A DNA stretch of 64,000 bases, from contig NZ_JANHOF010000019.1 of NCBI RefSeq assembly GCF_024498075.1, positions 15,443-79,442 of the forward strand, read 5' to 3'. Below, one piece after another: positions 53,808-63,737 of this stretch (its first letter is position 1; the number at the start of each line of letters is the position of its first letter). The notes under the pieces are model-generated. The model did no database searches, had not been told where the DNA came from, and worked only from the letters and a program-made list of their open reading frames with translations. A program made the translations under genes and the position numbers. The stretch comes from Paenibacillus mendelii. GTDB lineage: Bacteria > Bacillota > Bacilli > Paenibacillales > Paenibacillaceae.

Positions 53808-53849
53808 AAGGCATAGACCGTGTGAACATATACGGTTTGTGCCTTTTTT
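53808..53849 (+). terminator. Terminator after the DUF6953-like gene
   Basis: AAGGCATAGACCGT pairs with ACGGTTTGTGCCTT and is followed by TTTTTCTTT. Confidence 0.88.
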
Positions 53850-53913
53850 CTTTGTTTATCGGCATTGAACGAACCGGACTAAGTTAATCAGTAACTTAAC
53901 ACGCCCCATCGAC

Positions 53914-55040
53914 TTACCTTTACCTCACTCTGAAATCTATACGGTTAACTCCGAAAAAGGGTCTTACAGCTGAGTGCTTCGCCCTGCGTGGAGTCTGTAA
54001 GACCGTTTTCTACCGCTAACTTGTCCGATTTGCTTACTTCCCTCCGAAATCTAAACGGTTAACTCCCAAAAACGGTCTTACAGCTGAGTGCATCGACCTG
54101 CGCGGAGTCTGTAAGGCCATTTCTTACCGCAACTTGTCCGATTTGCTTACCCCACTCTGCAATCTATACGGTTAACTCCGAAAAACGGTCTTACAGCCAT
54201 ACCTATCACCCTGAGTGGATTCTGTAAGACCGTTTTCTACCGCTAACTTGTCCGATTTGCTTACCCCACTCTGCAATCTATACGGTTAACTCCGAAAAAC
54301 GGTCTTACAGCCATACCTATCACCCTGAGTGGATTCTGTAAGACCGTTTTCTACCGCTAACTTGTCCGATTTGCTTACCTCCCTCCGAAATCTATACGGT
54401 TAACTCCGAAAAACGGTCTTACAGCCATGCATATCACCCTGAGTGGTGTTTGTAAGACCGTTTTCTACCGCTAACTTGTCCGATTTGCTTACTTCCCTCC
54501 GAAATCTATACGGTTAACTCCGAAAAACGGTCTTACAGCCATGCCTATCACCCTGAGTGGATTCTGTAAGACCGTTTTCTACCGCTAACTTGTCCGATTT
54601 GCTTACCCCACTCTGCAATCTATACGGTTAACTCCGAAAAACGGTCTTACAGCCATACCTATCACCCTGAGTGGAGTCTGTAAGACCATTTTCTACCGCT
54701 AACTTGTCCGATTTGCTTACCCCACTCTGCAATTTATACGGTTAACTCCGAAAAACGGTCTTACAGCCATGCCTATCGCCCTGCGCGGAGTCTGTAAGAC
54801 CATTTTCTACCGCTAACTTGTCCGATTTGCTTACTACCCTCCGAAATCTATACGGTTAACTCCGAAAAAGGGTCTTACAGCCATACCTATCACCCTGAGT
54901 GGAGTCTGTAAGACCATTTTCTACCGCTAACTTGTCCGATTTGCTTACCCCACTCTGCAATTTATACGGTTAACTCCGAAAAACGGTCTTACAGCTGAGT
55001 GCTTCGCCCTGTGCGGAGTCTGTAAGACCGTTTTCTACCG
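53914..55040. repeat. Ten tandem copies of a 114-bp hairpin-bearing repeat
   Basis: The landmark GGTTAACTCC occurs at 53943, 54057, 54170, 54284, 54398, 54512, 54626, 54740, 54854 and 54968, a period of 114 bp (113 once). Each unit has a stem of about 15 bp, AAAACGGTCTTACAG ... CTGTAAGACCGTTTT, and a shared tail CTACCGCTAACTTGTCCG. Two lineages of loop sequence alternate: GCTGAGTGCTTCGCCC-type (copies 1, 2, 10) and GCCATACCTATCACCC-type. No gene or open frame of merit is present in the 1.1 kb. Stems differ at a few bases; some are not compensatory. Confidence 0.95.
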
Positions 55041-55183
55041 TTACGGCCACCTCTCGCACCTCTCGGAATTTATACATATAGCAGAATTAATGACAACGCT
55101 CACTATGAAGCAGGGGATTTATTTGTTCGGTGTTGAAGATTGTGTGTTTTTTGCAGTGGCTCATAGAATTGCCCGACCGTAAT

Positions 55184-55229
55184 AAAAAAAGGCACAGACC
55201 GCATTCAATCATGCGGTCTGTGCCTTTTT
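55184..55229. terminator. Strong bidirectional terminator
   Basis: AAAAAGGCACAGACCGCAT pairs with ATGCGGTCTGTGCCTTTTT around a 6-base loop, between the array and the minus-strand DUF1761 gene. Confidence 0.92.
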
Positions 55230-55261
55230 CTTTGCTGTACGAGTCGCTGCCCCGGCTTCCG

Positions 55262-55672
55262 TTATCCCTGCATGGCTCCGATAATGATGCCCGAGATGAT
55301 GAAGGATACGAGATGATACCCGATCGTAATAAGATAGAGGCCGAGCTTGCGGCCCTCGAACAAATAGTTCATTCCGATCTTGGCCGATACGGCTATGCCG
55401 ATCAGTAGTCCAATGCATAATCCTGACCAGGCGGTTGTTTCCTCGCCGAGCGTCAGCAGCAGCACCAAGACGAATACCCCGACAATGGCGGTTACGGCCG
55501 TTAGGATATACGTCAGCGGACCGCCGCCGGACATCTCCTCCGGCTTCATGCCAAGCTGCTTCATCCAAGTGTTACCGAATAATACCGGTGTATACCACAA
55601 GAATCCTAGAATCATCGTAGCTACCGTAGCGAGAATGACAGCCAAATAATCGACTTGCGCGAAATCAACCAT
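55262..55672 (-). CDS. DUF1761 membrane protein
   Basis: The 136-residue protein has about four hydrophobic segments and the family motif GFLWYTPVLFGNTWMK. DUF1761 function is unknown. ATG 55672 has GGGGG just upstream; an in-frame start at 55687 would add 5 residues. Confidence 0.85.
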   Translation of the reverse strand: MVDFAQVDYLAVILATVATMILGFLWYTPVLFGNTWMKQLGMKPEEMSGGGPLTYILTAVTAIVGVFVLVLLLTLGEETTAWSGLCIGLLIGIAVSAKIGMNYLFEGRKLGLYLITIGYHLVSFIISGIIIGAMQG

Positions 55673-55925
55673 AATAACCCCCTGCATCAGTTAAATAGTA
55701 GATAGGAATGCCTATACTCTAGTTTCTCTATTTCGGGGCAAAAGTAAACGGTTATTTTCGCGAGTGGAAACAAGCAGGCGGCCTAGACAGGCGAGATAAG
55801 CATGGGAAGCAGGAACCCCCTGAGATTGGCTCCGAGGGGGGTGGTTTGAAAGACTGCAAATCTCGTGTCGAATGTCGAGCCGTTTAATCGAAGAAATGAC
55901 CAGTGGAAGCCGCGCAGCATTCCGT

Positions 55926-57662
55926 TCATTGCGGGAGCCGGATGGTAATCTCCGTACCGCTGCCTAATGACGACAAGACTTCGATCTCGCCGCCATGTGC
56001 TTCCACGATAGCTTTCGCAATGCTCATGCCGAGCCCTGAACCGGCTGTCGATTCCTCGGTATTGGTTCCTCTGTAATACCGCTCGAAGAGGTTCCGCTTG
56101 GTCTCCTCATCCATGCCGTTCCCGTTATCGGATATCCGAATGTAAGCTTCGTCGTTCATCATACCTGCCGATACCGTCACGGTGATGCCGGGCGGGTTAT
56201 GCTTGACGGCGTTGGACAGCAGATTATCCAGCAGCCGCTGCAGCCACGTGTCGTTGCCTTGTATCGTAATCGGAGCCTCTTCGCCCTCATAGATGAAATG
56301 GCAGTCTGCCAGTGTAGCGTCATTCACATATTTCAGCACGGCAACGCGCACTAATTCATCGAGGTTCACTTGTTGAACCTCCATAGGCAGGCCGTCCTGC
56401 TTCAGCTGGTTAATGAGCGAGAAATCCGTAATAAGCTCCAGCATGTAGTCGCCCTTCTCGCGAATCATCGTCCCCATCACGCGCAGCTCCTCTTGGCTCC
56501 ATTGGTCGGGCGCGCTCTCGAGCATATATCCGTACCCTTGAATGGTGGCAAGCGGTGTGCGCAGGTCATGCGAGATACCGGACATCCATTCCTCTTGGGC
56601 CTTCTCCAGGCGTTTGCGCTCCTTCTCCGTATGAGCCAGCCGTTCGGCCATCTGATAGAAGGCTTGGATGACTTCCCGGTAGAGCCGGTAACGAATCCGC
56701 AGCTTGCCGTTGCGCCGGAACACGCGGCGCTTGTCTTTGGCTGTGAGCACTTCATCGTACTTGCCGCGTCCCATCCGCTCGAACCATCCGGCGAATAGAA
56801 TTAGCGGCTGCCCATAACGGTAGCCATGCCAGAAGGAGACGGCGATCGATAAGACCAGCACGAGTGCGATCATCCAGATAAACAGACGGATAATCTCCGA
56901 TAGAATCGGCTGCTTGGGCAAATCGCTGGCAGCATTAGGCGTATGCAGAATCCAGGTCATCGCGCCTTGGGCGTGACGATACACGACAATATTCGTATCG
57001 TAATTCCCCGGAGCTTGCTGCATGGCGATAATCTCAAGCGGATCGAATTTCTTCGGAGACGCTGAAGGGTGACCAACGGTCTGTACGATCTCCCCTGCTT
57101 GATTAATGATCTGGAGGTAGCTGTCCGTCTCTTGAAGCTTCTGATCAAGCGAAGACAAAGCCTTCTCCCCGACAAGACCGTTCACTTGGTAGGCCGTATA
57201 CCAGGAGGAGAGCTGGTCGAGATCGGGATTCTCATAGCCAAGCAGGAACAGGAGCGGCTCCTTGTAGGTCAGGTCCAGCTGAGAAGTAATGGAATACCGG
57301 CCGAATTCACCCGTCTCTTGGATGGCGAGCAGCTGCGTAACCGAATAGGACAGTGGCAAGGAGGAGTCATCGGCATTCGCCTTATAAATAACCTTGCCTT
57401 CTTGATTCACGATCTGCATCCAGATGTTGCGTTCTTCCAACAGCTTGGTCCACCTAGAAGCGAGTTTAATTTGCCCCTTCTCATAAGTGGCTTCGGTCGT
57501 GATCGTATCCAATGCGCCATTGGGGAAATTACGGCGTATTTCATCATTCGTTATTTGTTGGATAAAGAAGATGAACAGAATAAGAATGACGGCGAAGATT
57601 AAGAAGGAATAGAAGATAAGCTGGTACGTAAAATGGAAAGCCATGCGCCGCTGGATCTTCAT
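55926..57662 (-). CDS. Sensor histidine kinase, two-component
   Basis: The 578-residue kinase has a membrane helix at about 12-34, an extracytoplasmic sensor to about 255, a second membrane helix near 260-283, then HisKA with phosphoacceptor H365 (SGISHDLRTPLATI) and HATPase motifs DNLLSNAVKHN, DNGNGM and GSGLGMSIA. It is translationally coupled to the response regulator (4-base ATGA overlap) and would phosphorylate it. The layout fits OmpR/WalK-type kinases responding to an envelope signal. A hairpin without a T-run at about 55812-55848 follows the stop. Confidence 0.93.
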   Translation of the reverse strand: MKIQRRMAFHFTYQLIFYSFLIFAVILILFIFFIQQITNDEIRRNFPNGALDTITTEATYEKGQIKLASRWTKLLEERNIWMQIVNQEGKVIYKANADDSSLPLSYSVTQLLAIQETGEFGRYSITSQLDLTYKEPLLFLLGYENPDLDQLSSWYTAYQVNGLVGEKALSSLDQKLQETDSYLQIINQAGEIVQTVGHPSASPKKFDPLEIIAMQQAPGNYDTNIVVYRHAQGAMTWILHTPNAASDLPKQPILSEIIRLFIWMIALVLVLSIAVSFWHGYRYGQPLILFAGWFERMGRGKYDEVLTAKDKRRVFRRNGKLRIRYRLYREVIQAFYQMAERLAHTEKERKRLEKAQEEWMSGISHDLRTPLATIQGYGYMLESAPDQWSQEELRVMGTMIREKGDYMLELITDFSLINQLKQDGLPMEVQQVNLDELVRVAVLKYVNDATLADCHFIYEGEEAPITIQGNDTWLQRLLDNLLSNAVKHNPPGITVTVSAGMMNDEAYIRISDNGNGMDEETKRNLFERYYRGTNTEESTAGSGLGMSIAKAIVEAHGGEIEVLSSLGSGTEITIRLPQ

Positions 57663-58396
57663 CGCTTCGCAGGCTCCTTTGCCAGCTTATACCCCAGTCC
57701 GCGGATCGTGAGCAGGTGTTTCGGATCGCTGGGATCCCATTCGATCCGCTCCCGTATGCGCCGAATATGAACCATAACGGTCGAATCGTCACCGAGACCA
57801 TCGAGCCCCCATACGGCTTCATACAGCTGCGTCTTGGAGAAGACGATACCCGGATGCTTGCAGAAGTGGAGCAGCAGCTGGAAGACTTGGGCGGGGCAGG
57901 GCACATGCTGGTTGTCCACGATTAATTCTCCCTCTGCCTCATTGACCGAGAAACGTCCGAACTGATATATGCGTGAATCCTTCTGGCTCGGTGTGACGGC
58001 GTTCGATGGCGCGGCCACATCCAGCCGCCGGATCCGCGCCTTAATGCGGGCTGCGATTTCAAGCGGATTAAATGGCTTCGTGATGTAGTCGTCTCCACCC
58101 ATGGCGAAGCCGGTCAGCACGTCCAGATCCGACGCTTTGGCGGTTAGGAATAGAATATGCGGATTGCCATATTCGCGGATTCGCGAGCATAATTCCAAGC
58201 CGCTGCCATCGGGCAGCATAATATCGAGCAGCACGATATCCGCGCCGACCCGGGAGACCGTCTCCAGTGCCTCGCGGCATGAGGATGCGGTATATAGCTG
58301 CTGGAACCCCTCCTTGCGGAGCACCATCTGCAGCATGGTAACAATAGATGGCTCATCATCGACAATGAGGATTTTTATCTCATTCGTTTCATTCAT
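57659..58396 (-). CDS. OmpR-family response regulator
   Basis: The 245-residue protein has a receiver with phosphoacceptor D58 (IVLLDIMLPDG), acidic DD13-14, and TKPF at 108-111, and a C-terminal winged helix (about 145-240; HLLTIRGLGYKLA). It starts 138 bases before the DUF418 gene on the other strand, so a divergent promoter is shared. The kinase gene follows with a 4-base overlap. Confidence 0.95.
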   Translation of the reverse strand: MNETNEIKILIVDDEPSIVTMLQMVLRKEGFQQLYTASSCREALETVSRVGADIVLLDIMLPDGSGLELCSRIREYGNPHILFLTAKASDLDVLTGFAMGGDDYITKPFNPLEIAARIKARIRRLDVAAPSNAVTPSQKDSRIYQFGRFSVNEAEGELIVDNQHVPCPAQVFQLLLHFCKHPGIVFSKTQLYEAVWGLDGLGDDSTVMVHIRRIRERIEWDPSDPKHLLTIRGLGYKLAKEPAKR

Positions 58397-58534
58397 AACG
58401 TATCACCCACGATTATGTTAACATACGAACTTGAACAACAGCTAAACAGATTCATCCAAAATTAAGCCTGCGTTTATACAGCGGTTTCTGCTGCGTTCAA
58501 GATCGCTTGTTAGGATAAAGCAGAGGTGAAGAGG

Positions 58535-59746
58535 ATGATGACAGAAACAAACACGGTTCAAAAGGAAGGGAAAGAGCGCGTTCGAATTATAGACGCGATT
58601 AGAGGGTTCAGCTTGCTCGGCATTCTGATGGCGAACATGCTTATTTTTCAGTACGGGCTATATGGGAAGGATAAGCTGGAGTCGTTCAATCCATCTGCTT
58701 GGGATATAGGGTTTCATAAGCTGCTGCAGATCATGATTGAGGGCAGCTTCATGCCGATCTTCATGTTTCTATTCGGGTACGGTTTATATAAGATGAAGGA
58801 CAGTCTGGTGAGCAAGGGGCTGAAGTATAAGCGGTATCTATCCCGCCGATTTCTCATGCTGCTTCTATTAGGCGTGCTGCATGGGCTGCTGTTGTGGGAG
58901 GGCGATATTCTCGCGGCTTACGGCTTGATGGGCTTCTGTCTGCTTCTCTTCATTCGAAGAAAACCCAGGACGATGCTGATCTGGGGCATTGTGCTTAGTG
59001 TGCTGTTTGCCGGTCTGGGATATGGCTCGCAGAAGGAGGATGACAAGGCGGAGATTCGTATGAAGCATTATATCGAGGAGTCGATCGATGTGATGGGCAG
59101 CGGTACGTATATGGAGATACAGGAGTTTCGCATGAATGCGGATCCGCTTGATTTGTCCGGAGCGCCCGTGATACTGCTCATCCTGTTCGCACCGGTCTTC
59201 CTTGCGCCGATGTTCTTGTTTGGCATGGCAGCCGCCAGCAAGCAGTGGTTTCACAATCCCCGCAAAGAAAGGAGCCGATATTCGCGATTAACGCTGCTGT
59301 TCCTGCCGGCGGGATTGACCATGAAGACAGCGGCGGTCCTATGGAGCGCGTCGCCTTGGAGCGGCGTTCTGATGATAGGAGGCGGACAGCTGCTGGCGCT
59401 AGGCTACATCTTTCTGCTGGCCTTCGTGCTGCCTGGACTCTCTCGGCGGTCGTTTACTATAGCGGCTTTCGAATCGGTAGGAAGAATGTCACTGACGAAT
59501 TATTTGATGCAGACGGTCATTTGCACCACGATCTTCTATGGCTATGGGCTGGGGTTGTATGGTCGGATCGGGGTCGTAACCGGCATCCTGCTCTCCCTGC
59601 TGATCTATGCCGTGCAGGCGGTCATAAGCGCTTGGGTATGGAGGAAATATCAGTTTGGCCCTGTTGAAAGGCTGCTTCGGATGTGGACCTACTTCTCCCT
59701 TAGCGGCAAGGCCCGCCCGGCTAGCTCAGAGAGCATGACCTCCTAA
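58535..59746 (+). CDS. DUF418-family membrane protein
   Basis: The 403-residue protein has about ten hydrophobic segments and the DUF418 features RIIDAIRGFSLLGILMANM at the start and SLTNYLMQT near the end. The family, YeiB-like, is of unknown function. ATG 58535 is chosen with GAGGTG 6 bases upstream; a GTG at 58526 would add three residues. It is divergent from the two-component operon and may be one of its targets. Confidence 0.88.
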   Translation: MMTETNTVQKEGKERVRIIDAIRGFSLLGILMANMLIFQYGLYGKDKLESFNPSAWDIGFHKLLQIMIEGSFMPIFMFLFGYGLYKMKDSLVSKGLKYKRYLSRRFLMLLLLGVLHGLLLWEGDILAAYGLMGFCLLLFIRRKPRTMLIWGIVLSVLFAGLGYGSQKEDDKAEIRMKHYIEESIDVMGSGTYMEIQEFRMNADPLDLSGAPVILLILFAPVFLAPMFLFGMAAASKQWFHNPRKERSRYSRLTLLFLPAGLTMKTAAVLWSASPWSGVLMIGGGQLLALGYIFLLAFVLPGLSRRSFTIAAFESVGRMSLTNYLMQTVICTTIFYGYGLGLYGRIGVVTGILLSLLIYAVQAVISAWVWRKYQFGPVERLLRMWTYFSLSGKARPASSESMTS

Positions 59747-59857
59747 TAAAAGCAATTTATGGGGTGTAGTCAGCAACTTCCCGTCTTCCTAACCTCGTCA
59801 TGGATCGGTAAACTACAAGTAGAACGTATACAAGCGATCGAGGGAGGCTCGAATCGG

Positions 59858-60655
59858 ATGAAGCTGCATGGACTGACGATTGAGCAAAAAATGGTGTGGG
59901 AACGCGATGGGTTTCTCGTGCTTGACGGTTTCTTGAGCGACAACGAAATTAAGTTCCACAACGAACAGATGGACGAAGCGTTCCGTAAACTGGACGAATC
60001 CGGCAAGGTTAATCCGGAGACCGGCCAGCTGTCCAATGTGCAGCAGGTTTGCGGGGTCATTGAATATGGAGAGAGCTTCGTGAAGCTGATGGAGAATCAT
60101 CGGATGATGCAGATTCTGCGCGATCTGATGGGCGACAGCTTCGTTATGATTGACAACGAAGCGCTGATCAAGCCTCCGCAGAAGGAAAGTCACACCAACT
60201 GGCATCGCGATACGAACACACTGCTTCATGTGAACGAGAAGGCTGTCCCGTTGATGGTGAAAGTGTTCTATTTTCTGTCCGACGTTCATTATGACGGGGG
60301 CTGTCTTGCCTTTCTCCCCGGGAGCGTCCATATGGCCAACGAGAAACTGCCTAAATGCGAGAAGCAGGAGGAGATGCCCGGCCATGTGCGGATGAATGTG
60401 AAAGCGGGAACCGCCGTCATTTTTCACGGATACACCTATCATTCGGCACTCAACAACTTTACCGACCATACCAGACGATCGCTGATTTATAACTATGGCA
60501 ACCCGATGCTTCGAGCATGGCCGGGTTACGAACCGTCCGAGGAGCTGAAGGTAACCGCACATACACCGCTGCGCAAGATGCTGCTCGGCATGAAGCCTTG
60601 GTTCGCGGATGCGGGCGCATTCAAGGAAGAGGAGGCGAAGGTTGATACACAGTGA
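59858..60655 (+). CDS. Phytanoyl-CoA dioxygenase (PhyH)-family oxygenase
   Basis: The 265-residue Fe(II)/2-oxoglutarate oxygenase carries NWHRDT with H116 and D118, a distal histidine at 195 (YTYHSA) and R206/R207. ATG 59858 has GGGAGG 10 bases upstream; the frame from 59759 has no ribosome site. It is followed 18 bases later by an AraC gene, so the two are one transcript. It differs strongly from the PhyH at 40107. Confidence 0.88.
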   Translation: MKLHGLTIEQKMVWERDGFLVLDGFLSDNEIKFHNEQMDEAFRKLDESGKVNPETGQLSNVQQVCGVIEYGESFVKLMENHRMMQILRDLMGDSFVMIDNEALIKPPQKESHTNWHRDTNTLLHVNEKAVPLMVKVFYFLSDVHYDGGCLAFLPGSVHMANEKLPKCEKQEEMPGHVRMNVKAGTAVIFHGYTYHSALNNFTDHTRRSLIYNYGNPMLRAWPGYEPSEELKVTAHTPLRKMLLGMKPWFADAGAFKEEEAKVDTQ

Positions 60656-60673
60656 AAGGGGAGAGTGCCAACG

Positions 60674-61519
60674 ATGATGGAATCCTGTGAGTACCTCGGG
60701 AACCCTAGTGAATATGTGAGGAGCCACTTATTCTATCCGCTGCTGTCTGCCTTCTCCCGCTCGGATGGACAGTTCTTCTTTGAACGGAAGCACTATCCGG
60801 CGTATGAGATCGTCTATGTGACGGAGGGGAAGGGCAGGTTCAAGACCGGCGATCAATGGACCGATCTCGTAGAGGGCGACTGCCTCCTCTATGACATGCG
60901 TTTTCCGCATGCCTACCGCGCCGATCCTGACGATCCCTACCATATGCTGTACGTCGTATTCGATGGTCCGGATATGGATTATTACTGGCGAAAATGGTTT
61001 AATGCCCCGCATGTCGTTCTGCACAGCTTGCTCCGGGAGCATGCCATTCAGGACAATCTGTGGCGGATCGTGGACTTGATGTCAGCAGACCATAAGGATG
61101 AACAATCGCTGTCCACACTTCTGTACGATACGCTTGCGCGCAGCTTCGGTCTGCTGACCGATACCGTTTCATCATCGCTTTGGCAGGAGCCGGACGCGCT
61201 GAAGCGGGCCAAGACGTATCTCGACGAAAGCTTCTCGACGATACAAAGCGTCAAGGAAGTCGCGGATCGAGCGGGCTTCAGCCTGTTCTATTTTATCCGG
61301 CAATTCAAGAAGCACTATGGTTTTACACCCAAGGAATATTTGCTGCATAAGAGAATCCACCTGGCCAAGCGGCTGTTGATCGCCTCCAGCCAGCCTGTGA
61401 ACGATATCGTTGCATGCTGCGGCTTCAGCAGCTACAATACCTTCCTGCATGCGTTCATGAGCATCGAGAAGTGCTCGCCGAGCGTGTTTCGCAAAAACTG
61501 GAAGCGTAATTCATTCTAG
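60674..61519 (+). CDS. AraC-family regulator with cupin sensor
   Basis: The 281-residue protein has a cupin domain (YPAYEIVYVTEGKGRF) and two C-terminal helix-turn-helix units (about residues 180-278; ADRAGFSLFYFIRQFKK, CGFSSYNTFLHAF) ending SPSVFRKNW. ATG 60674 has GGGGAG 10 bases upstream. It probably controls the preceding PhyH gene by sensing its substrate. Confidence 0.9.
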   Translation: MMESCEYLGNPSEYVRSHLFYPLLSAFSRSDGQFFFERKHYPAYEIVYVTEGKGRFKTGDQWTDLVEGDCLLYDMRFPHAYRADPDDPYHMLYVVFDGPDMDYYWRKWFNAPHVVLHSLLREHAIQDNLWRIVDLMSADHKDEQSLSTLLYDTLARSFGLLTDTVSSSLWQEPDALKRAKTYLDESFSTIQSVKEVADRAGFSLFYFIRQFKKHYGFTPKEYLLHKRIHLAKRLLIASSQPVNDIVACCGFSSYNTFLHAFMSIEKCSPSVFRKNWKRNSF

Positions 61520-61537
61520 CGGATTCCGTGAAAGAAG

Positions 61538-61581
61538 AAGGCCTCCTATTCCAGCCCTAGCAGGGGAATAGGAGGCCTTTG
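61538..61581. terminator. Terminator between convergent AraC and RidA genes
   Basis: AAGGCCTCCTATTCC and GGAATAGGAGGCCTT are exact complements and T-rich sequence follows. Confidence 0.88.
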
Positions 61582-61583
61582 TG

Positions 61584-62051
61584 TTAGATGCTCTCAATCT
61601 CGACAATCATCTCAATCTCCACCGGCGTATTGAAGGGGAGCTCGTTGGATGAGATGGCGGAGCGGGCGTGGCGGCCCTTCTCGCCAAACACTTCGACCAG
61701 CAGGTCGGAAGCGCCGTTGACGACAAACGGCTGTTCGACGAAGCCGTCGGCCGAGTTGACGAAGGCGAGCAGCTTCACGACCTGCTTCACCCGGTCGAGA
61801 TCGCCTAGATGATCCTTCAGCACGGCGATCAGGTTAATCATGACCTGGCGCGCGGCGTCGTAGCCTTGCTCGACGGTCAGCTCTTGGCCGATTTTGCCGG
61901 TGTATTTCAGCACGCCTTGTACCCGGCAATCGGCGCCTGACGTATACACCAGGCTGCCGACGGTTTTGGCCGGGACATATTGCGCCACCGGTGTCGGTAC
62001 CTTTTCCAGCAGGATGCCTAACTCTTCGAGCCGTTGTTCGATCTTAGCCAT
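61584..62051 (-). CDS. RidA-family (YjgF/YoaB-like) deaminase
   Basis: The 155-residue protein has the RidA fold with LVYTSGADCRVQG and the core SAISSNELPFNTPVEIEMI; the Arg of ARSAI lies near the active site. RidA proteins hydrolyse enamine/imine intermediates made by PLP enzymes. It is the last gene of the D-amino-acid operon and its role fits removal of imines from D-amino-acid breakdown. The start is ATG 62051. Confidence 0.9.
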   Translation of the reverse strand: MAKIEQRLEELGILLEKVPTPVAQYVPAKTVGSLVYTSGADCRVQGVLKYTGKIGQELTVEQGYDAARQVMINLIAVLKDHLGDLDRVKQVVKLLAFVNSADGFVEQPFVVNGASDLLVEVFGEKGRHARSAISSNELPFNTPVEIEMIVEIESI

Positions 62052-62100
62052 ATGAATCTCTCCTTGGTATGAAACGATTGTTTATGAATGCGTCATTCGT

Positions 62101-63711
62101 TTAGCCATGATAAGTTCCGCAAGCGCAAGCATGCAGGAAGGCTCCCGCTTTGGCACCGGTATGCCGGCTTTTTTCCATTGTATGTACGCCGCCGACAAAG
62201 ACATGCGATAATCCTTCCGGTGTTTGAATAGGCTCCTGGTAGGTGGCAGTGTCGCGAAACGTGTCCGGATTAAAAACGGTGACATCGGCCTGATACCCCG
62301 GCACGAGAAGCCCGCGGCTGCCGAGCTTGAAGCGCTGCACCGGGAAGGAGGTGATCTTGCGTACGGCCTGCTCGAGCGTGAGCAGCTTTTCCTCCCGCAC
62401 GTATTTGGCGATGAGCCGCGGGAACGTGCCGTACGAGCGCGGGTGGGGCTTCCCTGTTACGCAGCCGAGACTGTCGGAAGCGACAAGCGAGCGGTCGTAG
62501 CGGATAATCTCGCGAACATCGTTGTCCGCCATGTGAAAATAAACGATGGCGATCATGCCGTTCTCCTCAAGCAATAAATCCATCATCGCGTCCTCGGGGT
62601 CGCTCCCGCGTTCATCGGCAATATCCTGCATCTGTCTTCCCTCAAGCCTTCGATTCGCTTCCGTGGATACGGCGGATACGTAAACGCTCTGCCACCCGGT
62701 AGAACAGATGAGATTATCCCAGTCTGCCTGTTCCTCGCGCAGCTCTGCCTTGATTGCCGCCCTCTCCTTCGGTGAGCGCAGGCGGTTCAAGGTCGCCTCG
62801 ATGCCGCCCTCAAGCGACCATGGCGGCAGAATCGTCGTCATGGACGTGGATCCGGCTGTATAGGGATAGACATCGCACGTGACGTCCAGCCCTCCGGCCC
62901 GGGCATTCTCGATCAGCTCCATCGCCTGGAGCGCCTTCCCCCAATTGATGGCGCCGGCCGATTTCAAATGGCTGACATGCAGCGGTACGCCGCTGCGCTC
63001 CGCAATCCAGATGACCTCCTGGATGGAGGGGATCAGGCTGCTGCCCTCTCCGCGCATATGAGTGGACAGCAGACCGCCATATTTGGGGAGCACGCTGCAC
63101 AGCTCCGCTAATTCTTCTCTCCCTACATAGCTCCCTGGTGCGTACAGCAGGCCAATGGATAATCCGATCGCGCCCGCCTTCATGCCTTCCTCGAGCATCA
63201 TCTTCATGCGCTGCAATTCCTGTGTCGTGGCTGGCCGCTTCTCGAAGCCCATCACCGCGATCCGCAGTGCGCCATGCGCCACGTAAGTCGCTACGTTCTC
63301 CGATATCGCCGAGCGGGCAAGGAGGCCGATGTAAGCTTCGACAGACTGCCAGCTCCACGCCCATGGCGTGCTGCCAAGAACGGGCTGCACGTACTGCTGC
63401 AGGGCGTCGGCATATGGCGCGAGGTAAGGGGCGGGGGCTAGGCCGCAGTTGCCGACGACCTCGGTCGTCACCCCTTGCTGCAGCTTGAAGTCACTCGTAG
63501 GCTCAACTAAGATTTTCAGATCGGAATGGCAGTGACCATCAATGAAGCCGGGGGATATCACGTCTCGTTTAACGTCGATCGTTAGTTTAGCTTCTTGGTC
63601 GACATGGCCGACGACCGCAATTTTACCATCCATAATGCCTACATCGCCCATATACCAGGGGTTCCCGGTACCATCGACGATTCGTCCGTTCTTTAACACG
63701 ATATCCAGCAT
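62101..63711 (-). CDS. N-acyl-D-amino-acid deacylase (D-aminoacylase)
   Basis: The 536-residue amidohydrolase has the metal motif HCH at 60-62 (GFIDGHCHSD), GNCGLAPAP, THMRGEG and VSHLKSAG, as in D-aminoacylases. It removes N-acyl groups from D-amino acids or similar compounds. The C-terminus reads KAGAFLHACACGTYHG, more cysteine-rich than usual. The ORF starts ATG 63711, with AAGGAGC upstream on the minus strand. It lies between the PLP gene and RidA on the same strand. Confidence 0.88.
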   Translation of the reverse strand: MLDIVLKNGRIVDGTGNPWYMGDVGIMDGKIAVVGHVDQEAKLTIDVKRDVISPGFIDGHCHSDLKILVEPTSDFKLQQGVTTEVVGNCGLAPAPYLAPYADALQQYVQPVLGSTPWAWSWQSVEAYIGLLARSAISENVATYVAHGALRIAVMGFEKRPATTQELQRMKMMLEEGMKAGAIGLSIGLLYAPGSYVGREELAELCSVLPKYGGLLSTHMRGEGSSLIPSIQEVIWIAERSGVPLHVSHLKSAGAINWGKALQAMELIENARAGGLDVTCDVYPYTAGSTSMTTILPPWSLEGGIEATLNRLRSPKERAAIKAELREEQADWDNLICSTGWQSVYVSAVSTEANRRLEGRQMQDIADERGSDPEDAMMDLLLEENGMIAIVYFHMADNDVREIIRYDRSLVASDSLGCVTGKPHPRSYGTFPRLIAKYVREEKLLTLEQAVRKITSFPVQRFKLGSRGLLVPGYQADVTVFNPDTFRDTATYQEPIQTPEGLSHVFVGGVHTMEKSRHTGAKAGAFLHACACGTYHG

Positions 63712-63737
63712 AAGAGGGAGCTCCTTAGCGGTTAATG

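Noticed and set aside
53914-55040. Possible CRISPR array
   Set aside because: Period of 114 bp, no unique spacers, repeats run into one another and no cas gene is visible.
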